A DNA stretch of 64,000 nt, taken from assembly GCF_014764715.1 (NCBI RefSeq), contig NZ_JACXXE010000001.1, positions 496,001 to 560,000 of the forward strand. Direction: 5' to 3'. The translations under genes and the position numbers were made by a program. The stretch is from Bacillus crepusculi. GTDB lineage: Bacteria > Bacillota > Bacilli > Bacillales > Bacillaceae. Shown here in pieces: positions 43,171-53,010 of the stretch; the stretch's first letter is position 1; each line of letters starts with the position of its first letter. The notes below the pieces were generated by a model. It was not told the origin of the DNA, made no database searches, and saw nothing but the letters and a program-made list of their open reading frames with translations.

Positions 43171-44345
43171 GCTTTAAGCCACTCCTCTATGGCTTCTTTT
43201 CGGTTTTCCAAACGGTTTTGCAGAACCGCTTTTTTCACAGCATGAAGCTCTTCTGCAATCCATTTACCTGATGTCTTCTGCCGAAAGGCCATTAAATCTT
43301 TTCCTGAAACAGCAAGGTCTTGGAGCTTTTTAATCGGGAGTGCATCATATGAATGCTTCGCCGCCTCCAGCTCATCAAAGAAAATACGGCGCTCATGTTT
43401 GAGCTGCGTGATCTTTAAACTAGAGAGCAAGACATGTTCACCAGCTTCAAACATCTTCTCCGCATCCCAGTCACAATCGACGTATTTGCTAATTGCAATC
43501 GACTCTTTCAAAAGCTTCGTCGACAGCTTCCATTCCTTTAAGAAGGACACAGCCTCCGCCTCATCTAAACCAAGTAAATGGATGAAAGCGCCCCATACCT
43601 CTTCTAGTCCATCCAGTAAATAATACGGGAATGTTTGGAAAGCATCATTGAGTCGATCTTTTGTCATGCCTGGCAATTCTTCATACAACTCCGTTGAAAT
43701 GAGGACATGAATGGCTTCCTTACAATACCGACCTTTTAACAATTTCTCCATTTCAATCTTTTTGCGCTCAACAGATATGTTGGCTAGTAGATGCTTATCT
43801 TTTTTCATCGCATCAGCTGTCTCAGTAGCGAGCTCAAAACCGAGCTGGCTTAAAAAACGGACGGCTCTCATCATGCGAAGTGCATCTTCTTGAAAGCGGC
43901 AAGCGGGATCTCCAACGGTTTGAATTCGTTTCCGCTCAATATCCTGCCTGCCCCCTGCGTAGTCAATGATCTCGCCATGAATATCCATAGCCATCGCGTT
44001 GATCGTTAAATCTCTTCTTAAAAGGTCTTCTTTCAATGATGAAATAAACGTCACTTCTTTAGGTCTGCGAAAATCTTCATATTCTGATTCAGTCCGGAAC
44101 GTCGTGACCTCATAGCTGACACCATCATATAAAACAATGACAGTGCCATGCTCTTTGCCTACATCTACTGTCTTATCAAACAAGGACTCCACCGTATCAG
44201 GCGTTGCATCTGTCGCAATATCGATATCCCCGATTTCCCGGCCTAATAAAACATCTCTCACCGCTCCGCCGACAAAGTAAGCCTGATACCCATGTTCGTG
44301 CAGTGTATGTAAAATAGGGATGGCGTGTGTGAATGGTTCATTCAT
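43143..44345 (-). CDS. cca: tRNA CCA-adding enzyme
   Basis: A 400-residue class II nucleotidyltransferase (papS in older B. subtilis naming). The catalytic site is [20 protein letters not shown] with DxD, and [12 protein letters not shown] and RFLSQLGF follow. It adds or repairs the 3' CCA on tRNAs. ATG 44345 is preferred: AAGGTG lies 9 nt upstream, while the TTG six codons earlier overlaps that SD. The start overlaps the end of bshA. Confidence 0.94.
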   Translation of the reverse strand: MNEPFTHAIPILHTLHEHGYQAYFVGGAVRDVLLGREIGDIDIATDATPDTVESLFDKTVDVGKEHGTVIVLYDGVSYEVTTFRTESEYEDFRRPKEVTFISSLKEDLLRRDLTINAMAMDIHGEIIDYAGGRQDIERKRIQTVGDPACRFQEDALRMMRAVRFLSQLGFELATETADAMKKDKHLLANISVERKKIEMEKLLKGRYCKEAIHVLISTELYEELPGMTKDRLNDAFQTFPYYLLDGLEEVWGAFIHLLGLDEAEAVSFLKEWKLSTKLLKESIAISKYVDCDWDAEKMFEAGEHVLLSSLKITQLKHERRIFFDELEAAKHSYDALPIKKLQDLAVSGKDLMAFRQKTSGKWIAEELHAVKKAVLQNRLENRKEAIEEWLKACDQQLEND

Positions 44346-45483
44346 CTTCATCATCACCTTCAATTAATTCTAGGTAAAGCTCTTCATATTCTCTTACAAT
44401 TTTTTCAGAAGAGAAATTGGCCTGAACACTGGCCTGTGCTGCCATTGACACTTGCTCATGGAGCGCTTTGTCTTTGAGTAAAGAGACCGCATAGTTTGCT
44501 GCACCGTCTATATCGCCGAGCGGGACAAGAAATCCTGTCTCTCCATGTGTAATAACCTCTGGAATGCCGCCAACATCTGTGCCAATACAAGGAACCCCGC
44601 AGGCCATTGCTTCAAGAAGTACAAGCCCAAAGCTCTCCTTCTGAGAAAGAAGTAGCTTCAAATCACTAATTGAGTAAAGCTCCTCTACCTTCTCTTGCTT
44701 TCCTAAAAACAACACGCGGTCCGTTAGTCCCAGCTTTTTCACCAGTTCGCATACGACCGATATTTCAGGACCATCACCAATAAGCAGCAGCTTTGCATGC
44801 ACCTGGTCAGAAATCTTTTTAAAGACATGAATCACATCATGCACCCGCTTTACCTTTCGGAAATTCGATACATGGATGATGACCTTTTCGTCCTGCATGA
44901 TCCCATAATGCTTCTTGAGAACTTTGTGATCTTCACGCAAGTACACACGCTCATCAACGAAGTTATGGATCGTATCGATTTTTTTATCCGGTTTAATGAG
45001 ATCATATGTCTGTGCTGCTAATGAATGCGATACAGCTGTTACGCGATCTGATGATTCAATGGCAAACCGAATGACTTCCTTTAAAGATGGATCATCGCCT
45101 AATACCGTAATATCCGTCCCGTGAAGCGTGGTGACGACTTTCACTGTGTGTCCCGTCATTTGCTTGGCTAAAAACGCACAGACGGCGTGCGGGACTGCAT
45201 AATGCGCGTGAATAATATCGAGCTTCTCTCGTTTTGCGACTTCTGCCAATTTACTTGCGAGTGCAAGGTCATAAGGCGGATATTGAAAAACAGCATATTG
45301 ATTGACATTCACCTCATGAAAATAAATGTTCGGATACACTTTATTAAGTCTAAACGGAATACTTGAGGTAATGAAATGAACATCGTGCCCTTTTTCAGCT
45401 AAACGTTTTCCAAGCTCTGTGGCAATAATGCCCGAACCGCCAACACTTGGATAACAAGTGATTCCGATCTTCAATTTTTTCAT
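44338..45483 (-). CDS. bshA: BshA, N-acetyl-glucosaminyl malate glycosyltransferase
   Basis: A 381-residue GT4-family glycosyltransferase. N-terminal [21 protein letters not shown] and C-terminal [16 protein letters not shown] with the catalytic Glu are conserved. It makes GlcNAc-malate, the first step of bacillithiol synthesis. It is followed by papS and preceded by bshB1, as in B. subtilis (ypjH). The acidic tail EGDDEDE ends inside the papS SD. Confidence 0.94.
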   Translation of the reverse strand: MKKLKIGITCYPSVGGSGIIATELGKRLAEKGHDVHFITSSIPFRLNKVYPNIYFHEVNVNQYAVFQYPPYDLALASKLAEVAKREKLDIIHAHYAVPHAVCAFLAKQMTGHTVKVVTTLHGTDITVLGDDPSLKEVIRFAIESSDRVTAVSHSLAAQTYDLIKPDKKIDTIHNFVDERVYLREDHKVLKKHYGIMQDEKVIIHVSNFRKVKRVHDVIHVFKKISDQVHAKLLLIGDGPEISVVCELVKKLGLTDRVLFLGKQEKVEELYSISDLKLLLSQKESFGLVLLEAMACGVPCIGTDVGGIPEVITHGETGFLVPLGDIDGAANYAVSLLKDKALHEQVSMAAQASVQANFSSEKIVREYEELYLELIEGDDEDE

Positions 45484-45485
45484 AA

Positions 45486-46190
45486 TTACCCCCCAAGTAA
45501 GTCATCGTCCATCAACAGTGGTTTCTTTGTCAAAAACCCTTCTGCATAAGCTTTATTGACTTCCCTTCCATACATAGACTCTCTCATTTTGACAAAATCA
45601 ATATACCCGTTCACAAGAGGTGTCTCTACTGAATTCGCCGATTTGACAAATTGGCTTTTATACGCATGTAAGCTATCAATTTTTTGGTGCATCTCACTAG
45701 AGATATCAATCACAAAATCTGGACGATGATGGCCGTTAATCATGTAATAATACATCTGTCTTATTTTATGTGCTGGCTGCTTGTAGGAATCTTCAAACTT
45801 ATGTATACCTGCAGAAAAAGCCGCCTCTTCTACAAGTGAACCCGCATGACCATGATCAGGATGTCGATCTTGGTGATGCGGAGCAAAAATAAGTGTTGGT
45901 TTGTATGTTCGAATGACACCGGCAATTTCCTTTATCGCTTCGTCATTGAGATAAAGTCCTCTATCTGGCAAGGTGAGCTGAATTCGAGTCGTCACACCTA
46001 AAATGGTGGCGGCTGCCTTTGCCTCGTCTTTGCGGCTTTCAACCGTTCCATTTGAAGATAATTCAGCCTCGGTCAAATCGCAAATTCCGACACGCGCCCC
46101 TTTTTTTACGTATTTTGCAATCGTTCCACCCATACCGATTTCTACATCATCGCTATGGGCACCGAATGCAAGGATATCAAGTCGTTTCAT
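45486..46190 (-). CDS. bshB1: BshB1, bacillithiol GlcNAc-malate deacetylase
   Basis: A 234-residue LmbE-type zinc hydrolase. Zinc motifs AHSDDVE (residues 11-17) and HPDHGHAG (about 113-120) are intact, with HHQDR before the latter. It deacetylates GlcNAc-malate for bacillithiol. It overlaps mgsA by 14 bp, and starts ATG 46190. Confidence 0.94.
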   Translation of the reverse strand: MKRLDILAFGAHSDDVEIGMGGTIAKYVKKGARVGICDLTEAELSSNGTVESRKDEAKAAATILGVTTRIQLTLPDRGLYLNDEAIKEIAGVIRTYKPTLIFAPHHQDRHPDHGHAGSLVEEAAFSAGIHKFEDSYKQPAHKIRQMYYYMINGHHRPDFVIDISSEMHQKIDSLHAYKSQFVKSANSVETPLVNGYIDFVKMRESMYGREVNKAYAEGFLTKKPLLMDDDLLGG

Positions 46191-46596
46191 TTGTTCCTCC
46201 GTTTTTTGCTACATCTCGAAAATCAAACGTTCCTTTATTTAAATTCCTGACTAAAATTTCAGCTGTGCCCATATTGGTGGCTAATGGAATGGCGTACACA
46301 TCGCAAAGCCGAATAAGTGCAGATACATCCGGTTCATGCGGCTGCGCGGTTAGCGGATCTCTAAAAAAGAGCACAAGATCCATAGCATTATCAGCAATCA
46401 AGGCACCAATTTGCTGATCTCCTCCAAGTGGTCCTGACTGGAAACGATGAATGGAAAGCCCCGTCGCTTCTTTCACTCTCAAACCTGTCGTCCCTGTTGC
46501 ATAAAGTGTATGATCTGCCAAAATATCACGGTATGCAATGGCAAACTGAATCATGTCACTTTTTTTCTTATCGTGAGCGATTAAAGCAATGTTCAT
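46177..46596 (-). CDS. mgsA: Methylglyoxal synthase
   Basis: A 139-residue enzyme. [11 protein letters not shown] (about 55-65) contains the catalytic Asp, and the His is in QPHEPD. It converts DHAP to methylglyoxal, a bypass at excess sugar phosphate. The neighbouring bacillithiol genes matter because bacillithiol-dependent pathways detoxify methylglyoxal; this is context and not a direct link. Confidence 0.95.
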   Translation of the reverse strand: MNIALIAHDKKKSDMIQFAIAYRDILADHTLYATGTTGLRVKEATGLSIHRFQSGPLGGDQQIGALIADNAMDLVLFFRDPLTAQPHEPDVSALIRLCDVYAIPLATNMGTAEILVRNLNKGTFDFRDVAKNGGTNETT

Positions 46597-46613
46597 CAGG
46601 AATCCACTCCTTA

Positions 46614-47417
46614 TTAGTCGATGATATTTTCTAAGCCATAGACGAGCTGATCAATGCGCATAACCTGTTCTACTGAAAGCTTCACACCTGACATAAATGA
46701 TGCACGGTTATAAGAATCATGACGAATGGTGAGCGTCTGTCCGTCCATGCCAAACAGGACTTCTTGATGTGCAATCATGCCTGGAAGTCTGACGCTGTGC
46801 AGACGGATGCCATCATAATCTGCTCCTCGTGCACCTTCGATTAACTCTTTTTCTTCAGGATGTCCCTGCTTTTTGCTTTCTCTTACTTCTGCAATCATTT
46901 CAGCCGTTTTTAACCCAGTACCGCTCGGGGCATCTAGCTTTTTATCATGATGAAGCTCAATGATTTCAACGTCAGGGAAGTAATTCGCTGCCATTTTGGC
47001 AAACTTCATCATTAAAACCGCACCGATAGCAAAGTTTGGCGCAATAATACAGCCTATGCCTTTTTCTTCTGTTAATTGCTGAAGTTCCTTCAGGTCAGCT
47101 TCTGAAAACCCAGTTGTGCCTACAACTGGACGCACGCCATGTTCAAGTGCTTTTTTTGTATGTACTTTCCCAATTTCTGGTGTCGTAAGATCAATTAATA
47201 CATCAGGTGCTGTCTCTGATAAACATACATCAATATCCGTATAAATTGGTGCATTAGATGTCGTCTGCATCACATCAGATAATGTCTTTCCTTCATGCGC
47301 GTGATCAAGTGCTGCCACCAGCTCAAAATGGCTTGTTTCTTCTGCCAGCTTGACAGCCTCTATCCCCATTCTTCCTCTTGCTCCAGCGATTACTACTTTG
47401 ATGGTTTGGTTCGTCAT
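46614..47417 (-). CDS. dapB: 4-hydroxy-tetrahydrodipicolinate reductase
   Basis: A 267-residue NAD(P)H enzyme. The nucleotide loop is [14 protein letters not shown] at residues 11-24, and the catalytic [14 protein letters not shown] is near residue 155-168. It gives tetrahydrodipicolinate for lysine and diaminopimelate. AGGGAAG lies about 5 nt before ATG 47417 (AAGGAAGGGAAGTAGAG), and it starts 6 bp past the ypjD stop. Confidence 0.95.
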   Translation of the reverse strand: MTNQTIKVVIAGARGRMGIEAVKLAEETSHFELVAALDHAHEGKTLSDVMQTTSNAPIYTDIDVCLSETAPDVLIDLTTPEIGKVHTKKALEHGVRPVVGTTGFSEADLKELQQLTEEKGIGCIIAPNFAIGAVLMMKFAKMAANYFPDVEIIELHHDKKLDAPSGTGLKTAEMIAEVRESKKQGHPEEKELIEGARGADYDGIRLHSVRLPGMIAHQEVLFGMDGQTLTIRHDSYNRASFMSGVKLSVEQVMRIDQLVYGLENIID

Positions 47418-47422
47418 CGTCT

Positions 47423-47758
47423 CTACTTCCCTTCCTTTTTCGTCCAGCGGTCTTTGTCTCTTGTATTGAATTTATGCATCACACGATCATGTGCTTCTTC
47501 TAGTGAAATATCGAGTGAATTAGCGAGACATGTTAATACAAACAATACATCGCCAATTTCTTCTTCCATACTTTTTTCTGTTTCGGTTGTTTTTTTCGGC
47601 TTTTCTCCATAGTAATGGTTCACCTCTCTTGCCAGTTCACCTAATTCTTCTGTCAGACGGGCCATCATGGCAAGCGGGCTGAAATAGCCTTCTTTAAATT
47701 GTCCTATGTAATCATCTACTTCTTGCTGCACGTGACGCAGCGTTTTTTCATTCGTCAT
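47423..47758 (-). CDS. ypjD: YpjD, MazG-type nucleotide pyrophosphohydrolase
   Basis: A 111-residue MazG-like protein, with the metal site ELGELAREV and [15 protein letters not shown] (EExxD). It may hydrolyse noncanonical dNTPs. ATG 47758 follows AGGAGG and gives the length of B. subtilis YpjD (111 aa). First gene of the seven-gene ypjD-dapB-mgsA-bshB1-bshA-papS-birA unit. Confidence 0.9.
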   Translation of the reverse strand: MTNEKTLRHVQQEVDDYIGQFKEGYFSPLAMMARLTEELGELAREVNHYYGEKPKKTTETEKSMEEEIGDVLFVLTCLANSLDISLEEAHDRVMHKFNTRDKDRWTKKEGK

Positions 47759-47786
47759 GTAGCTCAACCTCCTATCCATCTCTTAC

Positions 47787-47815
47787 ATGTTAGCGAAATC
47801 ATAAATGTTTGACAA
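47787..47815 (-). promoter_or_regulatory. Promoter of the ypjD-dapB-...-birA unit
   Basis: TTGTCA (47810-47815), a 17-bp spacer and TAACAT (47787-47792) on the minus strand, about 25 bp ahead of ypjD. Confidence 0.55.
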
Positions 47816-47831
47816 ATGTTTAAAACTCCGT

Positions 47832-47860
47832 TTGCTTGTTTCTCTCCCATACCATATAAT
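47832..47860 (+). promoter_or_regulatory. Promoter of ypjC
   Basis: TTGCTT (47832-47837), a 17-bp spacer and TATAAT (47855-47860). It is back to back with the divergent ypjD promoter, the -35 elements only 16 bp apart. Confidence 0.65.
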
Positions 47861-47895
47861 ATTATCGCTGTCTAAGCAAAAAAAGGAGTGATCTC

Positions 47896-48768
47896 TTGCT
47901 AAAAGAAATTCGTCTTAAAAATATCGTCTTTATTTTAATAGGATCTGCGATTTTTTCTTTCGGTCTTGTTCATTTTAATATGCAGAACAATTTGGCGGAA
48001 GGCGGATTTACAGGTATTACACTGCTTTTATATTTTCTATTTCACATTGATCCATCTATTTCAAACCTTGTCTTAAACATTCCGATCTTTTTTATCGGCT
48101 GGAAAATGCTCGGCAGAACCATGTTTACGTATACAATTGTAGGAACCGTCAGCCTTTCTGTCTTCCTTGCCATCTTCCAGCGCTTTCAAATACATATGCC
48201 TCTCCAGCACGATTTAGCCTTAGCCGCACTCTTTGCAGGTGTGTTTATCGGAACAGGCCTCGGGATTATCTTTAAATTCGGCGGAACAACCGGCGGCGTG
48301 GACATTATCGCAAGACTGATCAACAAGCATTATCAGGTGGCAATGGGACGAACAATGTTCATCTTCGATGCATGCGTCATTACCATCTCTCTTACCTATT
48401 TAAATTACAAAGAAGCCATGTATACACTCGTCGCAGTATTTGTTGCTGCGAAGGTCATCGACTTCATGCAAGAAGGCGCTTACGCAGCCAAAGGAGCCAT
48501 GATTATCTCTGAAAAAGATGACATCATTCAAAAGAAAATCACGGAAGAAATGGAGCGCGGGGTGACCATCTTAAAAGGGGTCGGTTCCTATACGAAACAG
48601 GAGCGGAACGTCCTTTATTGCGTCGTTCCAAAAAACGAGCTTGTCCACCTCAAAAGTGTTGTCACCTCAGTAGACCCTCATGCATTTGTATCCGTCAGTG
48701 ACGTGCATGACGTACTAGGTGAAGGCTTCACATTAGATGAACACAAAAAGCCACTTAATCCCCATTAA
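47896..48768 (+). CDS. ypjC: YpjC, YitT/DUF161 membrane protein
   Basis: A 290-residue membrane protein with five or six TM helices over residues 10-190 and a C-terminal DUF2179 domain. Motifs include NNLAEGGFTGI and GGTTGGVDIIA. The family function is unknown. It starts with TTG 47896, with AAGGAGTGAT upstream; length as in B. subtilis (290 aa). Confidence 0.88.
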   Translation: MLKEIRLKNIVFILIGSAIFSFGLVHFNMQNNLAEGGFTGITLLLYFLFHIDPSISNLVLNIPIFFIGWKMLGRTMFTYTIVGTVSLSVFLAIFQRFQIHMPLQHDLALAALFAGVFIGTGLGIIFKFGGTTGGVDIIARLINKHYQVAMGRTMFIFDACVITISLTYLNYKEAMYTLVAVFVAAKVIDFMQEGAYAAKGAMIISEKDDIIQKKITEEMERGVTILKGVGSYTKQERNVLYCVVPKNELVHLKSVVTSVDPHAFVSVSDVHDVLGEGFTLDEHKKPLNPH

Positions 48769-48801
48769 AAAAAGAAGCCCAAAAACGGTGCTTCTTTTTT
48801 T
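48766..48801. terminator. Bidirectional terminator ypjC/ypjB
   Basis: AAAAGAAGC and GCTTCTTTT pair around an 11-nt loop, with A and T runs at the two ends. It serves both convergent genes. Confidence 0.88.
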
Positions 48802-49603
48802 ATGACTTTGGATAATCGGCTTGCCGCTTTTGCCTCTTCTCTTTTTCAGCCCGGTATTTTCGAAATCCAACATACGTTAAAGTGAGTAAAATCATACTGC
48901 CTGTTGTGAGGATGACCCATAAAAGCGATGGATCGGCTTCATCTTGATCGACATGAGCAAACACACTGGATAAATCCTCTTCCAGCTTTGTGAGACGCTC
49001 AAGCTTTGTCCCACTTGAAGCTTTTAAAAATTCACCTTGTTCGATCACTTCCATGTGCTGCTTAATCGTTTGAAGCTTTTCAGGCGAGATATCAATGGTT
49101 AAACTAGGATAAATCATATCGTATAAAGAAACCAGTTCATTCCAAGTTTCATAGAACGTAGTGGATTCTGGATTTTCCACTTCCTTTTTCAAAGTAGGAA
49201 AAGACCCCATAATCGGCTTCTCAAGTGAGCCCCAAAGAGGTTCAGAATCCGATTGAATCGCATCGATCAGCATTCTAAACTGAGAGGCATAACGAAGCTT
49301 TTCGCGCTCATTCAATTCTTCCTGCGGGAGCCCTTTAATAATATCTTGATAGCCGAGTGTGATTTGCCGAACCTGCGTATTTGTCAGAGTCCCATGCCAA
49401 TTCTCAGCTTTAAATGTCTTTTCAACATACAATGCGACCTGTAATGCCTCATCGTATTTAGCTTGTCTCGTTAATTGAAAGATTGAATCTGATAGTTCCG
49501 TTAATTCTTGCAGCGCTTTAGCGGCAGTTTCCTCACCCTTAGCTACAGCTGGATGTAATACGAGAAAAAATAATAGAATCATCGCGATTGGCTTTCGTTT
49601 CAT
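48800..49603 (-). CDS. ypjB: YpjB, sporulation membrane protein
   Basis: A 267-residue protein with an N-terminal signal peptide (IAMILLFFLVLHPAVAKG), a helical extracytoplasmic domain and one C-terminal TM helix (LWVILTTGSMILLTLTYVGF) before a basic tail. It matches B. subtilis YpjB, a sporulation-linked protein of unclear role. GGAGGGAC precedes ATG 49603. A -10-like CATACGCT (sigma-E type) lies upstream. Confidence 0.82.
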   Translation of the reverse strand: MKRKPIAMILLFFLVLHPAVAKGEETAAKALQELTELSDSIFQLTRQAKYDEALQVALYVEKTFKAENWHGTLTNTQVRQITLGYQDIIKGLPQEELNEREKLRYASQFRMLIDAIQSDSEPLWGSLEKPIMGSFPTLKKEVENPESTTFYETWNELVSLYDMIYPSLTIDISPEKLQTIKQHMEVIEQGEFLKASSGTKLERLTKLEEDLSSVFAHVDQDEADPSLLWVILTTGSMILLTLTYVGFRKYRAEKEKRQKRQADYPKS

Positions 49604-49668
49604 GCAAGTCCCTCCTAGCCCTTCTCCATACAGCGTATGAAGAAAAGGACAAGGTTAGACCAACATTG

Positions 49669-50262
49669 TTAAGGGAGTTCAAGCTTGATCGATTTTTTCG
49701 ATAGGACGAGATAATACGAAACAAGAAGAACGGCAATACTTAACCAAAATGTAGCATAGCCGATTTCATTCGAATATGCAGACAGCATAGAGTAACGGGG
49801 CATCATACCAAATACATAATCAATCACATCGTTATGTAAAATCCATATACCTGCTACAACCAAATGGCGCATACGAAAACGATAATACGGTGCAAATAAA
49901 ACAGCCTGAACCGCCATGGCAAAGTGTGAAGCGATCAGCATATATCCTTCCCACGGGAAATCCTCAACAGATAAAAGCACAAAGATATTCATGCCTACAG
50001 CCCATAACCCATATTTGATCAAGGTCACAAGCGCAAGTGCTTCAAAATAAGGAGCGTTTCGTTTCATCAAAAACGCAAGTAATACAAATAAAAAGAAAAA
50101 GCTTGCCGTTGGACTATCTGGAACAAAAGCTAAAAAGATAGCCGGCGTCTCTACGAGCTGCGGGATATACCAGTAGTAGCCATACACAGTGCCAAGAAAA
50201 TTAACAATGAGCACCAGTAAAAGCATGTAGCGCGTGGCTAGTAGATATTGAATCCATCTCAT
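49669..50262 (-). CDS. ypjA: YpjA, DUF1405 membrane protein
   Basis: A 197-residue polytopic protein with about six TM helices and a conserved NFLGTVYGYYWYIPQL near the N-terminus, and VPDSPTASFFFL. The function is unknown. ATG 50262 is used because the upstream GTG at 50274 has no SD and the B. subtilis protein begins near here. It lies upstream of ypjB in the same direction, after the qcr terminator. Confidence 0.8.
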   Translation of the reverse strand: MRWIQYLLATRYMLLLVLIVNFLGTVYGYYWYIPQLVETPAIFLAFVPDSPTASFFFLFVLLAFLMKRNAPYFEALALVTLIKYGLWAVGMNIFVLLSVEDFPWEGYMLIASHFAMAVQAVLFAPYYRFRMRHLVVAGIWILHNDVIDYVFGMMPRYSMLSAYSNEIGYATFWLSIAVLLVSYYLVLSKKSIKLELP

Positions 50263-50290
50263 ATGTCTCTTCACTCACGATCTGTTAAAA

Positions 50291-50322
50291 TCAGAAAAAA
50301 GCTGACAGCGCCAGCTTTTTCT
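50291..50322 (-). terminator. Terminator of qcrABC
   Basis: AAAAGCTG and CAGCTTTT pair around a 7-nt loop, ending in six T on the minus strand. Confidence 0.85.
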
Positions 50323-50362
50323 CTTTTGAGTATATCCTTGTACTTGCATTTAAACAACTGAA

Positions 50363-51130
50363 TTATTTAGATTTAACCTCAGATAAATATTTAGAAAGCT
50401 TTTCAAGTTCTTCATCGCTGCCTTTAAAGACGCCCTTAGGCATATTACCTTTTCCTTCTACAGCGATTTTAGCAATTTCCTCAGGCGAAAGACCGTTATC
50501 AACAAGTGACGGTCCGGCTGCTCCGCCTTGCATATTATCCCCGTGACAGGAGATACATGTCTGCTCTTGATAAATTTTATACTCTTCCGCTGAGGTGTCA
50601 ATCTCCGCTTCTTTCTTAATTTCACCTTGTTTCGCTGCTGCTTCCCAATCATGAGTAGCAACAGACTCCCACGTTAAATATGTTGCTGCACCAACTGCAA
50701 GGATCATCATCCCCACTGCAACCGGTCGTCTATACGGTCTGCGTTCAGGACCAGAATCAAGAAATGGCGCGAGCAAAAGTGCACCAAACGCAATTCCAGG
50801 CATAATCATCGCGCCAACTACAGTATAGCTTCCTGCAGCAAATTCATATTTTAATAACTGGTATAAAAATAGGAAATACCAGTCTGGCAGCGGAATGTAA
50901 CCAGTATCTGTTGGATCAGCCATCCGCTCAAGCGGAGGTGCATGAACAACAGTTAGGACAAGAAATCCAATTAAAAAAACGGCACCTACAAGCCATTCCT
51001 TTAAAAGAAAGTTCGGCCAAAAGGCTTCTGTTTTTCCCGGGTATTCGGAATAGTCTTTAGGTATGTTAGGTTTTCTCTCTGCCGGAATTCTAGAATCTCC
51101 GACAAACTTCATCCCTTTTCCCCTATGCAA
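50363..51130 (-). CDS. qcrC: Menaquinol:cytochrome c reductase subunit QcrC
   Basis: A 255-residue subunit IV/cytochrome c fusion. Three TM helices are followed by a membrane-bound c-type cytochrome domain with a CISCH haem motif near residue 190 and MPKG as probable Met ligand region. It passes electrons from menaquinol to cytochrome c. TTG 51130 is chosen because GAGGGGATG lies upstream and the length equals the B. subtilis protein. The first eight residues of the longer frame are not conserved. Confidence 0.95.
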   Translation of the reverse strand: MHRGKGMKFVGDSRIPAERKPNIPKDYSEYPGKTEAFWPNFLLKEWLVGAVFLIGFLVLTVVHAPPLERMADPTDTGYIPLPDWYFLFLYQLLKYEFAAGSYTVVGAMIMPGIAFGALLLAPFLDSGPERRPYRRPVAVGMMILAVGAATYLTWESVATHDWEAAAKQGEIKKEAEIDTSAEEYKIYQEQTCISCHGDNMQGGAAGPSLVDNGLSPEEIAKIAVEGKGNMPKGVFKGSDEELEKLSKYLSEVKSK

Positions 51131-51171
51131 AGTCATCCCCTCCTCATTGAACATTCATCAAACGCAAATTC

Positions 51172-51846
51172 TTATAGCGGTCCAGAAATTCCTTGCTTAC
51201 GAATCATAATAAAGTGGGCAGCCATCAGCCCAAATAATGCCGCTGGCAAGAAAAAGACATGGATAGCGAAAAATCTCGTCAGCGTTTGTGCTCCTACAAT
51301 GTCAGGATGACCTGCAAGCAGCGTTTTGATCTCTTTTCCAATGAAAGGTGTTGCCTCTGCAATTTGAAGACCAACCTTCGTCGCAAACAGCGCCTTCATA
51401 TCCCAAGGCAAGAGATAACCTGTAAAACCAAGTCCAAGCATCACAAAGAAAATGAGCACACCAACAATCCAATTTAGCTCTCTAGGCTTTTTATACGCCC
51501 CTTGGAAAAAGACCCTTAGCGTATGTAAAAACATCATAACAATAACTAGGCTCGCACCCCAGTGGTGCATCCCTCTGACAATCTGCCCAAATGCCACTTC
51601 ATTCTGCAAATAATAGACAGATTCCCATGCATTTTTAATGTCTGGCACATAATACATCGTTAAAAACATACCCGAAAGGACTTGAATGACTGTCACAAAA
51701 AACGTTAAACCGCCAAAACAATACACAAAAGCGGAGAAATGATGCGCTGGATTGACGTGCTCTGGCACCTCATGATCCGCAATATCTCTCCATATCGGTG
51801 TAATGTCTAGCCGCTCATCTACCCAATCGTAAATCTTGTTAAGCAT
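51172..51846 (-). CDS. qcrB: Menaquinol:cytochrome c reductase cytochrome b subunit
   Basis: A 224-residue cytochrome b6 with four TM helices. Haem-binding His pairs are found at HHWGASLVIVMMFLHTLR and in the helix around VNPAHHFSAFVYCFGG. It is the Q-site subunit, followed by qcrC and preceded by qcrA. ATG 51846 starts two bases past the qcrA stop. Confidence 0.96.
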   Translation of the reverse strand: MLNKIYDWVDERLDITPIWRDIADHEVPEHVNPAHHFSAFVYCFGGLTFFVTVIQVLSGMFLTMYYVPDIKNAWESVYYLQNEVAFGQIVRGMHHWGASLVIVMMFLHTLRVFFQGAYKKPRELNWIVGVLIFFVMLGLGFTGYLLPWDMKALFATKVGLQIAEATPFIGKEIKTLLAGHPDIVGAQTLTRFFAIHVFFLPAALFGLMAAHFIMIRKQGISGPL

Positions 51847-51848
51847 CG

Positions 51849-52355
51849 TTACCCTTCCCCTTTCGGCACAGCTTTTCCAAGATAGAGGTATCCGTCCTTC
51901 ACTTGCTGCTTATAATGGTCAAGCGGTGCAAGCGGTGGAGTTCCGGGTACGTTTGTACCATCCTTGTCGTACAGCCCATAGTGACACGGGCAGAAAAATT
52001 TGTTTGGATTTTTCGGATCACTGTTCCAGTTCACTGTACATCCCAAATGTTTACAGATTGGCGATAAAGCGACAATTTCATCCCCTTCTTTGTACACCCA
52101 TGCTGACCTAGATTCCTTTGACTCATACCACGCATCTACTTGATCAATTTTAAAGTCAAAGCGCTTCGGTTCCTTCGTCAGTTCATCTACACTGACAACT
52201 TGAACCATATCCTGTTCCTCTGTTCCTTTTAGCACAGGGTCAAGCGCAAAGCGAACCATAGGCATGAGCATTCCAGCGGCCATAAATCCCCCCACGCCGG
52301 TCAACGTGTAATTCAAAAATTGACGCCTGGACACTCCATGTCTCTTCTCGCTCAT
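51849..52355 (-). CDS. qcrA: Menaquinol:cytochrome c reductase Rieske iron-sulfur subunit
   Basis: A 168-residue Rieske protein. It has an N-terminal twin-arginine (SRRQFLNYTLTG) membrane anchor, and the 2Fe-2S boxes CKHLGCTVNW and CPCHYGLYD. It takes electrons from menaquinol in the bc complex. First gene of qcrABC, directly behind a good promoter. GAGGGGGGGAG precedes ATG 52355. Confidence 0.96.
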   Translation of the reverse strand: MSEKRHGVSRRQFLNYTLTGVGGFMAAGMLMPMVRFALDPVLKGTEEQDMVQVVSVDELTKEPKRFDFKIDQVDAWYESKESRSAWVYKEGDEIVALSPICKHLGCTVNWNSDPKNPNKFFCPCHYGLYDKDGTNVPGTPPLAPLDHYKQQVKDGYLYLGKAVPKGEG

Positions 52356-52431
52356 TTTTTTCTCCCCCCCTCAGGTCGTCAGCTACTTTATAACTGAATT
52401 AGAAAAAATTTCATAAAACTAGGACACCCTC

Positions 52432-52460
52432 ATAATATATCAATCTATTCACAAGGTCAA
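52432..52460 (-). promoter_or_regulatory. Sigma-A promoter of qcrABC
   Basis: TTGACC (52455-52460), a 17-bp spacer and TATTAT (52432-52437) on the minus strand. The leader is about 70 nt. Confidence 0.8.
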
Positions 52461-52499
52461 CAGCCTAAAAAGCTATGTACAATGCAAATGTAAGGGTTT

Positions 52500-52946
52500 T
52501 TATGAAGGGTTCCATTTTTGTAACAAAAAGTTCAAAATTTGTTCTACACTGTCCTGAATGATTTTTTGCTTCAATTCTATCTTTAAGTGCTCTAGTGGAA
52601 CTGGCTTCAACAGAAATAGTGATTCACTGATTTCTGAAGGCTCTTTCCAGTTGTGGTCAGAAGTGATCAACACGACATGCTGAAAATGCTTCTGTAAGGA
52701 TTGCTTGACCGCAAACACGTCTTCTTGTTTACGATCATTTACTTCTAAATATGTATGTGATGGAAACAGAAACACCCGCCCTTTCAGCTGCCTTTCAAGT
52801 TCCTCTGCCACAAGAATTGTAAATTCACCTAAAGACACAGTTTGTTTGATTTGGCTCGCGTCTATTCCAACTAATGGAATGATAGCGGTATCAATGTAAT
52901 CTTTAGACTGCAAAAAGCGATCCGCATCCTCCGCCTGAAACTTCAT
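52500..52946 (-). CDS. ypiF: YpiF, DUF2487 family protein
   Basis: A 148-residue soluble protein matching DUF2487 and B. subtilis YpiF by position and length. No catalytic motif is seen. AAGAGGGG precedes ATG 52946. The function is unknown. A strong hairpin lies between ypiB and ypiF. Confidence 0.8.
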   Translation of the reverse strand: MKFQAEDADRFLQSKDYIDTAIIPLVGIDASQIKQTVSLGEFTILVAEELERQLKGRVFLFPSHTYLEVNDRKQEDVFAVKQSLQKHFQHVVLITSDHNWKEPSEISESLFLLKPVPLEHLKIELKQKIIQDSVEQILNFLLQKWNPS

Positions 52947-52967
52947 CTATTTCCCCTCTTTCATGAC

Positions 52968-52998
52968 ATAAGCCCTGCCTGTCTAGGGCAAGGCTTAT
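52968..52998. repeat. Inverted repeat between ypiB and ypiF
   Basis: ATAAGCC (52968-52974) pairs with GGCTTAT (52992-52998), continuing inside with CTGCC/GGCAA to about 12 bp with one mismatch. No U tract follows, so it is a processing or attenuating hairpin and not a clear terminator. Confidence 0.55.
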
Positions 52999-53010
52999 TG
53001 GTTCAGTTTA

